From an uncultured Lachnospiraceae bacterium (GTDB taxonomy: Bacteria; Bacillota; Clostridia; Lachnospirales; Lachnospiraceae): a stretch of 49,617 nucleotides of DNA. The stretch covers positions 1-49,617 of the forward strand of contig CAJTOW010000017.1 of NCBI GenBank assembly GCA_910577655.1, in the 5' to 3' direction. A model generated the notes under the pieces. The model did not search any database, was not told the DNA's origin, and saw only the letters and a list, made by a program, of their open reading frames with translations. This document shows, piece after piece, positions 33,672 through 41,866 of the stretch (position 1 is the first letter of the stretch; each line of letters starts with the position of its first letter). The position numbers were made by a program, and so were the translations under genes.

Positions 33672-34595
33672 TCAATCCAGTGCATCTGTGTGGGATGCTG
33701 TCGTCATATTAGGGTCATATTTCTGCCCCTGCTCATACCATTCAGCAATTCCCAGAAACTCGAAAAACCCCAGTCCATTCATACAATTCTCTTTGAATCC
33801 ATTAAGGAAAAAGTCATTTTTCACATCAAATACTTTCTGTGTCTCTTCTCTGAATTTGTTCATAGCCGCCACTGGAAGAGTGGGACAAGTCACCAGACGA
33901 TATCCCATCTGAACCAGTTCCTCAAAGGTAAGATCCGGGCTTGCCCCGCCGTGGCACATGTCAAACATATTCCAGCCATCTACCTCTTTTGCAACTCTCT
34001 CAATATCTGCCTTTGTCCTTGCGCCTTCTGTAAAAGCGATATCCGCACCGGCTTCCAAAGACCGCTTATTCCGTTCGATTGCTTCCTCTATTCCATATTC
34101 CAGACAAGAGTCTGTCCTCGCAATCAGCATACAATCACTTCCCTTTAATGCATCAGCTACTGCCCTGACCTTTCGGATATATTCCTCTCTCGGGATCACC
34201 GTCTTGCCATTCAAATGACCGCAGCGCTTGGGAAATGCCTGATCCTCCAGGTGGACTGCCATAGCACCGGCTTCTGCCATATCAACTGCGGTGCGGATCG
34301 CATTCAGCTCGTTGCCATATCCTGTATCAATATCGACAATCATGGGAATGTTGGTCACCTTTGTTATATTGCTCACCATAGTCCTGGTTTCTGTCGGGGT
34401 TACCAGACCAATATCCGGCACCCCCGCATAGTAGGCAGCAAAATTAGCGCCGCTGAAACACATGGCATGAAACCCTCTTTTTTCTGCGATCATGGCCGTA
34501 ATCGCATCATATACACAAGGAATAAATTCTGGTCCGTTTTCAAGGACTTCTCTTAGCGTGATTCTCTTTGTATGCAATCTGTCAAAATACATCAT
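33672..34595 (-). CDS. Isocitrate lyase/PEP mutase superfamily lyase 2
   Basis: 307 aa, tandem paralogue of the 32742 gene with the same MMYFDRLHTKR start, DIDTGYGNELNAIRTAVD metal site and FPKRCGHLNGK loop. The two differ most in the N-terminal FIPCVYDAITAMIAEKRGFHAM and the C-terminal 70 residues, which may set substrate specificity. The start at 34595 is chosen by alignment with the paralogue and by AAGGAGAG upstream; an in-frame ATG at 34697 would overlap the aldo/keto reductase gene and has no ribosome binding site. Probably a duplicated lyase acting on a related substrate, or a heteromer partner. Confidence 0.87.
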   Translation of the reverse strand: MMYFDRLHTKRITLREVLENGPEFIPCVYDAITAMIAEKRGFHAMCFSGANFAAYYAGVPDIGLVTPTETRTMVSNITKVTNIPMIVDIDTGYGNELNAIRTAVDMAEAGAMAVHLEDQAFPKRCGHLNGKTVIPREEYIRKVRAVADALKGSDCMLIARTDSCLEYGIEEAIERNKRSLEAGADIAFTEGARTKADIERVAKEVDGWNMFDMCHGGASPDLTFEELVQMGYRLVTCPTLPVAAMNKFREETQKVFDVKNDFFLNGFKENCMNGLGFFEFLGIAEWYEQGQKYDPNMTTASHTDALD

Positions 34596-34690
34596 AAAAG
34601 CCGTTATCTCTCCTTTCCTGATCCCCTCAAGATCACCTCTTTGCAAACATTCCTCCAAAATACCAGCATCCGGTTTTCGTTGTTTCCCAA

Positions 34691-35725
34691 TCACCATTTG
34701 AGCCCCAGTTGTCTGGCTTTCTTCTCTATCTCATCAATCATAAACTCTTCCCTGGTTCCATAGGACACTATATCCAGCCTTTCCAGATCAGCCGGCTCCA
34801 GGCTCAGTCCGGATGCGCCCAGATAATCCCCAAACTGCCCAAGGGTATTCGTTCCTGCAACTACTGCCGAAATTTGTGGATGTTTCAGTGCCCATGCAAC
34901 TGCTATGGCTACCATAGACACGCCATATTTGTCAGCAAGCTCACGAACCGTCTCCACAATATCCGCCGGCTGTCCATTAAAATAATGTGGATAATAAGCT
35001 TTATATAAGGGAGAACTGGTCCAGAAGGAGTTCTCTGGCATGGGTTTGTTTTTCCCATATTTTCCGCCAAGAAGCCCTGCCCCCAGAACATTGTAAGCCA
35101 TAATTCCCATGCCATATTTCCTGCACACATCGAACATATCTTCTTCCAGATTCCGGTTTAACAGCCCATAGGAGTTTTGAACCGCTGCAAGCGGCTGGGC
35201 ATTGATCCTGTGCTGGATATCATAGGCGGATACTACTTCCCAGGCTTTATAGTTCGACATCCCCATATACCGGATCTTTCCCTGCTGGGTAAGTGTTTCC
35301 ATTGCCCTCAGTGTCTCTTCCAGACCGGTGGCTGGATCTGGAATATGGAGAATATATAAATCAATATAATCTGTCTGGAGCCTGGAAAGAGACTGGTCAA
35401 TCTCCCGGACAATATGCTGTCTGGAAAGTCCTCTTCCATTGATCTTATCGCTAAGTTCATTTCCTACTTTTGAGGTGATCACAAACTCCTCCCGCCGCCC
35501 TTTTAAGGCTCTGCCCAGTACTGTCTCCGAAAACACATGATCTGCGCACCTGTATCTGTTGGAACAGTCGATAAAGTTTATCCCTGTTTCCATGGCTTCT
35601 CTGATCACTTTTTCCGCATCTCTCTCGTCTGGTGCGCCCCGGAAACCACAGCCAAAGGCAATCCGCGATACTTTCACTCCGCTATTTCCGAGATTAACGT
35701 AGGGACCCTCATATCTTTTCATCAT
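34691..35725 (-). CDS. Aldo/keto reductase
   Basis: 344 aa, NAD(P)H-dependent oxidoreductase TIM barrel. Catalytic tetrad visible: Asp in NFIDCSNRYRCA (the usual catalytic Tyr is here the Tyr of NRY), Lys in EFVITSKVGNE and His in DLYILHIPDPATG. Cofactor-binding C-terminal VVAGTNTLGQFGDYLGASG. The start at 35725 (MMKRYEGPYVNLGNSGVKVSRIAFGCG) is typical and begins 4 bp after the upstream crotonase stop, with GAGG inside that gene's end. It would reduce or oxidise a carbonyl in the pathway of the surrounding cluster. Confidence 0.88.
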   Translation of the reverse strand: MMKRYEGPYVNLGNSGVKVSRIAFGCGFRGAPDERDAEKVIREAMETGINFIDCSNRYRCADHVFSETVLGRALKGRREEFVITSKVGNELSDKINGRGLSRQHIVREIDQSLSRLQTDYIDLYILHIPDPATGLEETLRAMETLTQQGKIRYMGMSNYKAWEVVSAYDIQHRINAQPLAAVQNSYGLLNRNLEEDMFDVCRKYGMGIMAYNVLGAGLLGGKYGKNKPMPENSFWTSSPLYKAYYPHYFNGQPADIVETVRELADKYGVSMVAIAVAWALKHPQISAVVAGTNTLGQFGDYLGASGLSLEPADLERLDIVSYGTREEFMIDEIEKKARQLGLKW

Positions 35726-35729
35726 TCTT

Positions 35730-36479
35730 TTATCTGGCCTCTTTCTTTTTATTTGCAGCATTCCTGGCAGCCCACACATCCTGAAGATTCTTCATGCCCA
35801 CCTGAATACGTGCCGTTTCTTCCGGACATTTACACATTTCCTTATAGCACCGGATTCCGATACGCATTACGTCCCGGTCAACAGGAATAATCATGTCCAC
35901 ATATCTTTGTATGGCTGCATCAAATTCCCCTGCCTTTACAACCTCTGTCAAAAAGCCAGCATCCTTTGCTGCCTGGGCAGAAAAATTTTCGCCTGAGATA
36001 ATCATACGCATGAACTGTTTTCCGGGGACAAGATCGACCATAGGAGACATGACCACCATGGGAAATGCCCCTGACCTGATCTCAGGAAAGCCGAACTTTG
36101 CTTCCTCCAGGGCCACCGCGAAGGTGGCCCTGGCAACAATCATCATTCCACCGGCAAGGCAATGGCCATTTACAGCTGCGATCACCGGAATAGAGATAGC
36201 AATCTGCGCGGCTGTCATCTCTTCCAGGCTGCGGTTATACTTTTCTTTTTCCCCAGGATCGTTATTATTGCACTTTCCTCCAGTATTAAAATAACCCTCT
36301 GTCCCTTTTACAACCAGGACCTTTACATCTTCATCGCACTCAGCCATCCTGTACGCCTTTGCGATACCTTCATGGGTCTGCCAGTCCATGGCATTATGTT
36401 CCTCTGGCCAGTTGATTGTAAGTGTCATAACACCATTCTCTTTTTCGATCTTCACATGGGATCTGTCTTCAATAATCAT
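35730..36479 (-). CDS. Enoyl-CoA hydratase/isomerase (crotonase) family protein 2
   Basis: 249 aa with the start at 36479, chosen because AGGAAAG lies just upstream and the length then matches the paralogue at 31967. Signatures: VKGTEGYFNTGGKCNNNDPGEKEK and IAAVNGHCLAGGMMIVARATFAVALEEAKFGFPEIRSGAFPM. As in the paralogue, the first catalytic Glu of true hydratases is missing (Met here), and the second (FPEIR) is kept. Overlapping stop-to-start spacing with RraA-like (19 bp) and aldo/keto reductase (4 bp) genes shows a shared operon. Activity is uncertain beyond the crotonase fold. Confidence 0.8.
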   Translation of the reverse strand: MIIEDRSHVKIEKENGVMTLTINWPEEHNAMDWQTHEGIAKAYRMAECDEDVKVLVVKGTEGYFNTGGKCNNNDPGEKEKYNRSLEEMTAAQIAISIPVIAAVNGHCLAGGMMIVARATFAVALEEAKFGFPEIRSGAFPMVVMSPMVDLVPGKQFMRMIISGENFSAQAAKDAGFLTEVVKAGEFDAAIQRYVDMIIPVDRDVMRIGIRCYKEMCKCPEETARIQVGMKNLQDVWAARNAANKKKEAR

Positions 36480-36498
36480 GTTCTTTCCTGATCCATCC

Positions 36499-37194
36499 TT
36501 ATACTCTGCAATGCTTCTTTTTTGTAATGATTTCATCGAAAAACTGCCTTGGCGAAGCATACGTTTTGTCTCTCAGCGCCTCTGCTGCCTGATCCTCAAC
36601 CGCTTTGATCATTTCAAGCTGGTAAATAACTTCGTCCAGACTTTCTCCAGGAATTGCAACCACTCCATCATCATCTCCAAAGAGAATATCACCGGCATAG
36701 AGCTTCCCGCCGCCGATCTCTACAGAATCCACCGGTTCAAAGGAAACCGGAATATCTGAATCCAGAACCCTGGCGCCAACCCCCTGACTGTATACCGGGA
36801 TGTCAAATTCTCTCATCTCCCTGGTATCCCGGTTACATGCCTCTATTACAATACCTGAAATTCCTTTATTTTCAGCAAATTTCACAACATTTCCGCCAAT
36901 CCGGAATGTATCATGAATATTGGCAATACACATAACTGTTCCCGCATCACACAGCTCAAGTGCATCATAAGCATTTCGTGTCGGTTCTCCCTTGCGGAGT
37001 CGTTCCAGCCGGAAGGTCGATGCCGGTGCCACCATGGTCTGTCCCAGTTTCAGAGGTCTAAGCCCGTCCAGCCACCAGCGTTTCAGCTTTAAAAGATTCA
37101 TGGCATCCACCGCAAACGCGGTGCTGCAGCTTCTCAAAAACTGCAATTTTTCCTCCAGCGAGAGGCAAGCGACCTCTTCCCGTGTTCTCATCAT
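36499..37194 (-). CDS. RraA-like / HMG aldolase family protein
   Basis: 231 aa. The family covers 4-hydroxy-4-methyl-2-oxoglutarate (HMG) aldolases / oxaloacetate decarboxylases and the RNase E inhibitor RraA. Family features are MVAPASTFR, AGTVMCIANIHDTFRIGGNVVKFAENKGISGIVIEACNRDTREM (Arg-Asp pair of the active site) and a C-terminal AGDILFGDDDGVVAIPGE. In this catabolic context the aldolase role is favoured. The start at 37194 has GGGAGGG 10 nt upstream; longer in-frame starts overlap dctM. It lies 20 bp after dctM in the same operon. Confidence 0.83.
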   Translation of the reverse strand: MMRTREEVACLSLEEKLQFLRSCSTAFAVDAMNLLKLKRWWLDGLRPLKLGQTMVAPASTFRLERLRKGEPTRNAYDALELCDAGTVMCIANIHDTFRIGGNVVKFAENKGISGIVIEACNRDTREMREFDIPVYSQGVGARVLDSDIPVSFEPVDSVEIGGGKLYAGDILFGDDDGVVAIPGESLDEVIYQLEMIKAVEDQAAEALRDKTYASPRQFFDEIITKKKHCRV

Positions 37195-37214
37195 GATCTT
37201 TATTCCCTCCCTCA

Positions 37215-38513
37215 TCATCCGAATACATTCGGCAGAAATGTTACAATTCCCGGGCAGAACAGTAACAGAACACATAGGGCCATCATCACTAACAAGAATG
37301 GCATGGACTCTTTGATAACTCCCTTGGCCGGACAGCCCGCAATCGCTGATGTCGCATAGATCAGATTTCCGACAGGCGGTGTATTTAGTCCAATGTTAAT
37401 CATAAGTGATGCAAGTACACTGAACCAGATCAGATCAACATTCGCTGCAATCAGAGAGGAAGTCATAAGCGGCATGATCACCAGATGCTGTACTGTTGTG
37501 TCCAAAAGCATTCCGAGCACAAAGAATATCAGCATACAAACAGCCACAAGTACTGTGGAAGAAACTTCAAGACCGCTCACAAATTCAGAAATTGCTCTTG
37601 TAGCTCCCATAGACGAAATAATCCATTGATAGATACCGGCAGCTGAAATAATTGCCAGTATTTTGGCTGCAGAAAGACCAGCATTTACAATTGATTTTAT
37701 GAACATCTTAAAAGTAAAATCTCCATAAATGATGGATACGACCACTGCCAGAAGGCAGGAGCAGGCACCTATTTCAACGACCGTCCCGATACCGCAAATC
37801 AAAAGTACCATTACAAACAGGGGAAGCAGAATAGCCCCAAAGCCGCCTTTGAATGTTCTCCACACATTTCCCCATCCCTGCCATTGCGAGCATGGAAAAT
37901 TCCTCTTCTTTGCCAGATAAAAGCTTACTACCAGCTGGAATAGTCCCAGCAGAATTCCTGGAATTATTCCTCCCAGAAACAGCTTTCTTACTGAGCAGCC
38001 CAGTACCAGCGAGCAGAAGATAAACCCATTAGACGGTGGAATAATAGGGCCTATAATAGAGGAAACTTCTGTTACTGCTGCCGCATATTCCGCAGGATAC
38101 CCTTCCTTCTTCATCATTGGAATAAGCATAGAACCAACGGACGCTGTATCAGCAGTCGACGAGCCGGATACCCCCGCAAAAACCATCGAAGCGAGAATGT
38201 TAATGTGACTTAAGCTTCCGGGAATATGTCCTACCAGTGATTTCAGGGTATCTACCAGTTTGTCACCTATCCCCATATTATTGAGAATCTCGCCAAGAAG
38301 GAAATAAAACATGATTGCCGCATAGATGGTGGAATTCAAGCCATATACAATTCCAGACCCTATGACAGATTTCGCCATAATCTTTGGAAAAAACATCCCA
38401 TAGGTGGCACATGACAGCATCATGCTCAAAAATACCGGAAACCGGAATGCCATCATATAGATAAAAAGTGAACTAAATAATACAATCAATCCTATGGTTA
38501 CATCTGGGTTCAT
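37215..38513 (-). CDS. dctM: TRAP transporter large permease (DctM)
   Basis: 432 aa, very hydrophobic, about 12 membrane segments, the sodium-coupled transport channel of a TRAP uptake system. Recognisable: GEILNNMGIGDKLVDTLKSLVGHIPGSLSHINILASMVFAGVSGSSTADTASVGSMLIPMMKKEGY, SSIIGPIIPPSNGF and GLNTPPVGNLIYATSAIAG. The start at 38513 overlaps the dctQ stop by 4 bp (ATGA). Substrates of this class are mainly carboxylates. Part of the dctPQM unit. Confidence 0.93.
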   Translation of the reverse strand: MNPDVTIGLIVLFSSLFIYMMAFRFPVFLSMMLSCATYGMFFPKIMAKSVIGSGIVYGLNSTIYAAIMFYFLLGEILNNMGIGDKLVDTLKSLVGHIPGSLSHINILASMVFAGVSGSSTADTASVGSMLIPMMKKEGYPAEYAAAVTEVSSIIGPIIPPSNGFIFCSLVLGCSVRKLFLGGIIPGILLGLFQLVVSFYLAKKRNFPCSQWQGWGNVWRTFKGGFGAILLPLFVMVLLICGIGTVVEIGACSCLLAVVVSIIYGDFTFKMFIKSIVNAGLSAAKILAIISAAGIYQWIISSMGATRAISEFVSGLEVSSTVLVAVCMLIFFVLGMLLDTTVQHLVIMPLMTSSLIAANVDLIWFSVLASLMINIGLNTPPVGNLIYATSAIAGCPAKGVIKESMPFLLVMMALCVLLLFCPGIVTFLPNVFG

Positions 38514-39016
38514 CCTTCGCCACCTCCATTTCCCTCTTTGTTCATATGTGTGACCCACTCCTTTGCCAGATTGATCACAGCCGCAACCGCCAGCAGAACT
38601 CCGCACACGATCAACGGAATATAGCGAAGGCTTTCGTCATATCGCAGTCCGGTAGCTTTTACACCCAGATTCAATTCTGCATTGTAGATACCAAGCTGGG
38701 CAAGCTTGACGCCTGCCACAACAGCAACCAGCTGGCATATAATCCAAAGCGCCTTTTTTAACTTTTCTGGATACAGTTCATCTGTGATATCCATTATGAG
38801 ATGTTCTCCTTTGAGCCAGGCATAGGAAACGCCAAGGGCTGCAATGCATAAAACGCTAAGGATAGAAACATCTTCAATCCATGTGATTACTTTATCAACA
38901 AAATATCTTGTTACCACCTGTAATACGTTAATGCCTACCATAAAAAACACAATAACACCAACAATCAATCTTATCGTGGCACATATAACAGCTTCTATCT
39001 TATTCAACAATTTCAT
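38510..39016 (-). CDS. dctQ: TRAP transporter small permease (DctQ)
   Basis: 168 aa with four predicted membrane segments, the small subunit that partners DctM. Contains VVTRYFVDKVITWIEDVSILSVLCIAALGVSYAWLKGEHLIMDI, characteristic of DctQ (F-x-W-x-E motif near W and E). The start at 39016 follows AGGGATG; an upstream ATG would add a charged stretch not seen in the family. Located between dctP and dctM. Confidence 0.9.
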   Translation of the reverse strand: MKLLNKIEAVICATIRLIVGVIVFFMVGINVLQVVTRYFVDKVITWIEDVSILSVLCIAALGVSYAWLKGEHLIMDITDELYPEKLKKALWIICQLVAVVAGVKLAQLGIYNAELNLGVKATGLRYDESLRYIPLIVCGVLLAVAAVINLAKEWVTHMNKEGNGGGEG

Positions 39017-39065
39017 AAAAACATCCCTATCCTTGACGTAATATACATCTGCATCTTTTGGTCTG

Positions 39066-40148
39066 CTACTGAATCGCTTTAATCTTCTCAACAAGTCCTT
39101 CTGACCAGAGAGAACCATCCAGAGTCTCTACGGCTTCCTCTGCCTTATCCCTGAATCCCTGAATATCGACATCTTCCACAAACTCATAGCCATCTGCAAC
39201 AATCTTATCCTTCATCTCTGCAAGAGCTTTGTCAGTATCTGCATTAAAGGATTCATGCGCTGTTTTCAGAGCATCCTGAATCCATTCCTTCTGCTGATCA
39301 TTTAAGGTACTCCACGTGCTGTCAGACACATAAAGAACATTACCCTGCTGAATATAGTCAAGCTCCATATAGTAATGGGCTGCTTCCATCCATCCATTGT
39401 TATAAGAGGTCTTATAATCGTTCTCCTGAGCATCGCAGATACCACTCTGCAGTGAGGTATAAAGCTCTGATGCAGATATAATCATTGGATTGGCTCCCAT
39501 AGCCTCCCAGACCCGAAGTGTTGATGCCGTATCGGGAGTACGGATCTTAAGATTCGCCACTTCATCCACGCTATGAATCGGGAACGTACAGTTTAAACCT
39601 CGTGGCAGCCGGAAGCCCAAAGGGCCAAGATATACTACCTTATTGGCTGCTTCCACTGGAGCCAGCATTTCCTTTAAAAGATCACTGTCAAGAAAGGCCT
39701 GATAGTGATCAATATCTCTAAAAAGGTATGGGCAGGCTACTACTGCAAAATCATCGCCACCTACCATGGTCGTTGCGGTATCAAATGCTGTTGTAAAAAA
39801 ATCCAGGGAGCCTTCTTTTAACTGTGCATAATGCTGTGCTGTAGTTCCCAGGGCACCTGAACCGATCACTTCGACTGTGATCTTTCCTCCCGAAATCTCT
39901 TCAACTGCATCCGCAAAGTATGTGGATACTACATACACATCATCAGCCGGAGCCGGACCTGTCGTACCCAGCTTGAGCTGAATCGCCTCAGTTTCCTCTG
40001 CAGCAGGTGCTGCTTCGGTCTTTGATTCCTCTGCCTGAGCCTTCTCTGTTCCGGCAGTCCCGGTCTGTGGCTCCGGAGCTTTCTGGCCGCATGCGCAAAG
40101 TGTAACAGCTATGGTGGAAGCGAGTAACACAGATAATACTTTTTTCAT
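39066..40148 (-). CDS. dctP: TRAP transporter solute-binding lipoprotein (DctP)
   Basis: 360 aa, extracytoplasmic substrate-capture protein. The N-terminal lipoprotein signal MKKVLSVLLASTIAVTLCAC|GQ has a lipobox-like LCAC; a Glu/Ala/Thr-rich spacer follows, then the DctP fold. The carboxylate-binding Arg region is probably NLKIRTPDTASTLRVWEAMGANP, where the family-conserved Arg makes the salt bridge to the substrate carboxylate. AGGAGG precedes the ATG. First transporter gene after the cupin. Substrate unknown; the operon suggests an organic acid. Confidence 0.93.
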   Translation of the reverse strand: MKKVLSVLLASTIAVTLCACGQKAPEPQTGTAGTEKAQAEESKTEAAPAAEETEAIQLKLGTTGPAPADDVYVVSTYFADAVEEISGGKITVEVIGSGALGTTAQHYAQLKEGSLDFFTTAFDTATTMVGGDDFAVVACPYLFRDIDHYQAFLDSDLLKEMLAPVEAANKVVYLGPLGFRLPRGLNCTFPIHSVDEVANLKIRTPDTASTLRVWEAMGANPMIISASELYTSLQSGICDAQENDYKTSYNNGWMEAAHYYMELDYIQQGNVLYVSDSTWSTLNDQQKEWIQDALKTAHESFNADTDKALAEMKDKIVADGYEFVEDVDIQGFRDKAEEAVETLDGSLWSEGLVEKIKAIQ

Positions 40149-40240
40149 CTTTTTCCTCCTGATTTTTGCATATTGTTCATGTCATCTTGAAAAGATAGAA
40201 GCTATCATTTCCCATATTCTATGAGACTATGCGGGGATCA

Positions 40241-40570
40241 TCAATGGTAAAGAATCAGTGCGATCATCTCAATATTCTCGCCTGCTGTAGCCTCAATACC
40301 ATGTCCTGTTTTATCCCCTGTAAACAATACATCTCCTGGTCCAATCTCTCTTTGAACTCCATTATCATTAAATGTTCCATGACCACTTAGGATATAATAG
40401 GTTTCCGACTCCCCCTGGTGCACATGATACCCGATGCCTGATCCCGCATGAACCGTGGTATGACAGAATACTCTGCCTTTCTGGTACATCTCCTCCGGAT
40501 TTTCCAGAATATCCCGAACCGTTATATCTCCGGTTCCGCCAAATGGACTGGCCTTTGTTATGATCCTCAT
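40241..40570 (-). CDS. Cupin domain protein
   Basis: 109 aa, single small cupin barrel. Metal-site motif GYHVHQGESETYYILSGHG and second motif His in KTGHGIE. Likely a metal-dependent small-molecule isomerase, dioxygenase, epimerase or a ligand sensor; not assignable. The ATG at 40570 is taken from the MRIITKASPF start, though its ribosome binding site (GAGAGGAA) is very close; a GTG/TTG start up to 27 nt upstream with GGGAGG is possible. First gene of the minus-strand catabolic operon. Confidence 0.72.
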   Translation of the reverse strand: MRIITKASPFGGTGDITVRDILENPEEMYQKGRVFCHTTVHAGSGIGYHVHQGESETYYILSGHGTFNDNGVQREIGPGDVLFTGDKTGHGIEATAGENIEMIALILYH

Positions 40571-40656
40571 TTCCTCTCTTTTCCGGATCAAAAACACCCA
40601 CCTCCCTTTTCCAACTTGATTTTCCTGATTATCTTGTGTCCATGTTTTGTGCTTAT

Positions 40657-40685
40657 AGTATACAACAACATTTTTTCTTGTTCAA
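40657..40685 (-). promoter_or_regulatory. Promoter and operator of the catabolic operon
   Basis: On the minus strand: -35 TTGAAC (40685-40680), 17-bp spacer, -10 TATACT (40662-40657). The -10 lies inside GTTGTATACT (40666-40657), which is repeated at 40886-40895. FCD GntR regulators often bind TTGTATACAA-like palindromes, so this is a likely repressor site. Confidence 0.68.
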
Positions 40686-40866
40686 TGTAAATATGTAACA
40701 TTTTTTTGCATTTTATTTGTGTATATTTTACAATTATTTTATTATTCCATTCTTCTTTTTAACCATTTTCCTTGTTTCTTCCTATTAAATAATGCACAAC
40801 AAACCAGCATTCTACACAAAATACCGGTCAAATTCTAGTCATTTTCCACCTTGCCATTTTCAGCTT

Positions 40867-40895
40867 TATTCATTATAATAATCTAGTTGTATACT
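40867..40895 (+). promoter_or_regulatory. Promoter and operator of gntR
   Basis: GTTGTATACT at 40886-40895 contains a -10-like TATACT (40890-40895) with a weak -35 TATTCA at 40867-40872, 17 bp upstream. It is the same 10-mer (followed by [A/T]TA) as in the divergent promoter, suggesting joint control by the adjacent GntR protein. Confidence 0.6.
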
Positions 40896-40973
40896 TTATA
40901 TTGGATTATAGGGATTTTACAAAAGATTATTTCCGATTTACACACAATGTATCCCTCGAAATCACCAGCACAC

Positions 40974-40995
40974 GGCGCAAATACATGCGCCTTTT
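40974..40995 (+). terminator. Short terminator-like hairpin in the gntR leader
   Basis: GGCGCA (40974-40979) / TGCGCC (40986-40991), 6-nt loop, then TTTT. Short stem; could be a weak attenuator. It is followed at once by a second perfect 11-bp hairpin, TTATCGGAATC (40994-41004) / GATTCCGATAA (41013-41023). Confidence 0.4.
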
Positions 40996-41050
40996 ATCGG
41001 AATCAAAAGCATGATTCCGATAAGCTATACCCTAAGAATGGAGGCAGACT

Positions 41051-41743
41051 ATGCCAGTAAAAGCAAACCGGGATTTGAAGAATCACGCATATCATATTTT
41101 GAAGGAACGTCTGATCAACTGTATCTATGAGCCAGGGTCTTTTCTGAACGAGGCGCAGCTTGCCGCTGATCTGGGCCTGAGCCGTACCCCTGTCCGGGAA
41201 GCTATCAACCGTCTGGAATCAGAAGGCTTTGTGAAGATCATGCCCAAGAAGGGCATCTATGTCACTGATATCCAGCTCAGTGACATTCTTCAGATATTTC
41301 AGGCAAGGATAGAGATCGAACCGGTGGCGTTGCGTATGGCTGCCCCCCATCTTCCCGTGGATGAACTGTTAAGATTCCGCGAAACCTTCACCCAGGATTT
41401 CCCGGATGTGAAGAACGGATTCCGTCTGGACACCGCAATGCATTTATTTATTATTGAATATTGTGGGAATCGTTATATTATAGACATGATGCACAATCTT
41501 TTTGACAACAATACCAAGGTAGTCATCGCCAGCAAACAGAATCTGGTCCAGATCCACGATGCCCGGCTGGAACATCTGGATATCATTAACACTTTGATCG
41601 AGAAGGATTTCGAGAAGGCCGCTACCCTGATGCGTACCCACGTAGAGACCTGCAGACGTGCTGCGCTGGATTATTTTTACACTATGGAAGCGTATAGCGC
41701 TACGCCGCCGGCTACCTATAAGAATCATCTGAAGCCTTTATAA
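41051..41743 (+). CDS. GntR family transcriptional regulator, FCD domain
   Basis: 230 aa. N-terminal winged helix (LKERLINCIYEPGSFLNEAQLAADLGLSRTPVREAINRLESEGFVKIMPKKGIYV, about 15-75) is the GntR signature; the C-terminal FCD effector domain (about 80-215) has the metal/ligand His-Asp features LDTAMHLFIIEYCGN, HDARLEHLDIINTL and MRTHVETCRR. Effectors of this subfamily are often carboxylates. GGAGG precedes the ATG. Divergent from the TRAP/lyase operon, so it is the probable pathway regulator and likely autoregulates. Confidence 0.92.
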   Translation: MPVKANRDLKNHAYHILKERLINCIYEPGSFLNEAQLAADLGLSRTPVREAINRLESEGFVKIMPKKGIYVTDIQLSDILQIFQARIEIEPVALRMAAPHLPVDELLRFRETFTQDFPDVKNGFRLDTAMHLFIIEYCGNRYIIDMMHNLFDNNTKVVIASKQNLVQIHDARLEHLDIINTLIEKDFEKAATLMRTHVETCRRAALDYFYTMEAYSATPPATYKNHLKPL

Positions 41744-41802
41744 CTATGTAAACCTTCATGTCTGCTTTGAGACATTTCACACTTTCACAGCAGCAAAGCA
41801 TA

Positions 41803-41850
41803 AAGGGTACCTTTTCTGCGGCTTTCCAGGCCATAGAAAAGGTATCCCTT
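41803..41850. terminator. Hairpin between convergent gntR and PFK genes
   Basis: AAGGGTACCTTTTCT (41803-41817) pairs with AGAAAAGGTATCCCTT (41835-41850) with one bulge. It is placed between convergent genes and probably serves both, but the U-tracts on both sides are weak (TTATGG; TTTATG). Confidence 0.5.
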
Positions 41851-41866
41851 ATGGTTGTTATATTTC

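Larger units (their letters stand above)
40571..41050. other. Divergent regulatory region between cupin operon and gntR
   Basis: No gene. AT-rich, with a promoter to the left at 40657-40685 and one to the right at about 40867-40895, each containing the same box in opposite orientation. The gntR leader then holds two hairpins (40974-40991 and 40994-41023) before GGAGG. Confidence 0.7.

Noticed and set aside
30568..34595. Complete methylcitrate cycle (prpBCD)
   Set aside because: PrpB-like and PrpD-like genes are present but there is no PrpC citrate synthase and no propionyl-CoA synthetase, so the cycle is not supported in this window.
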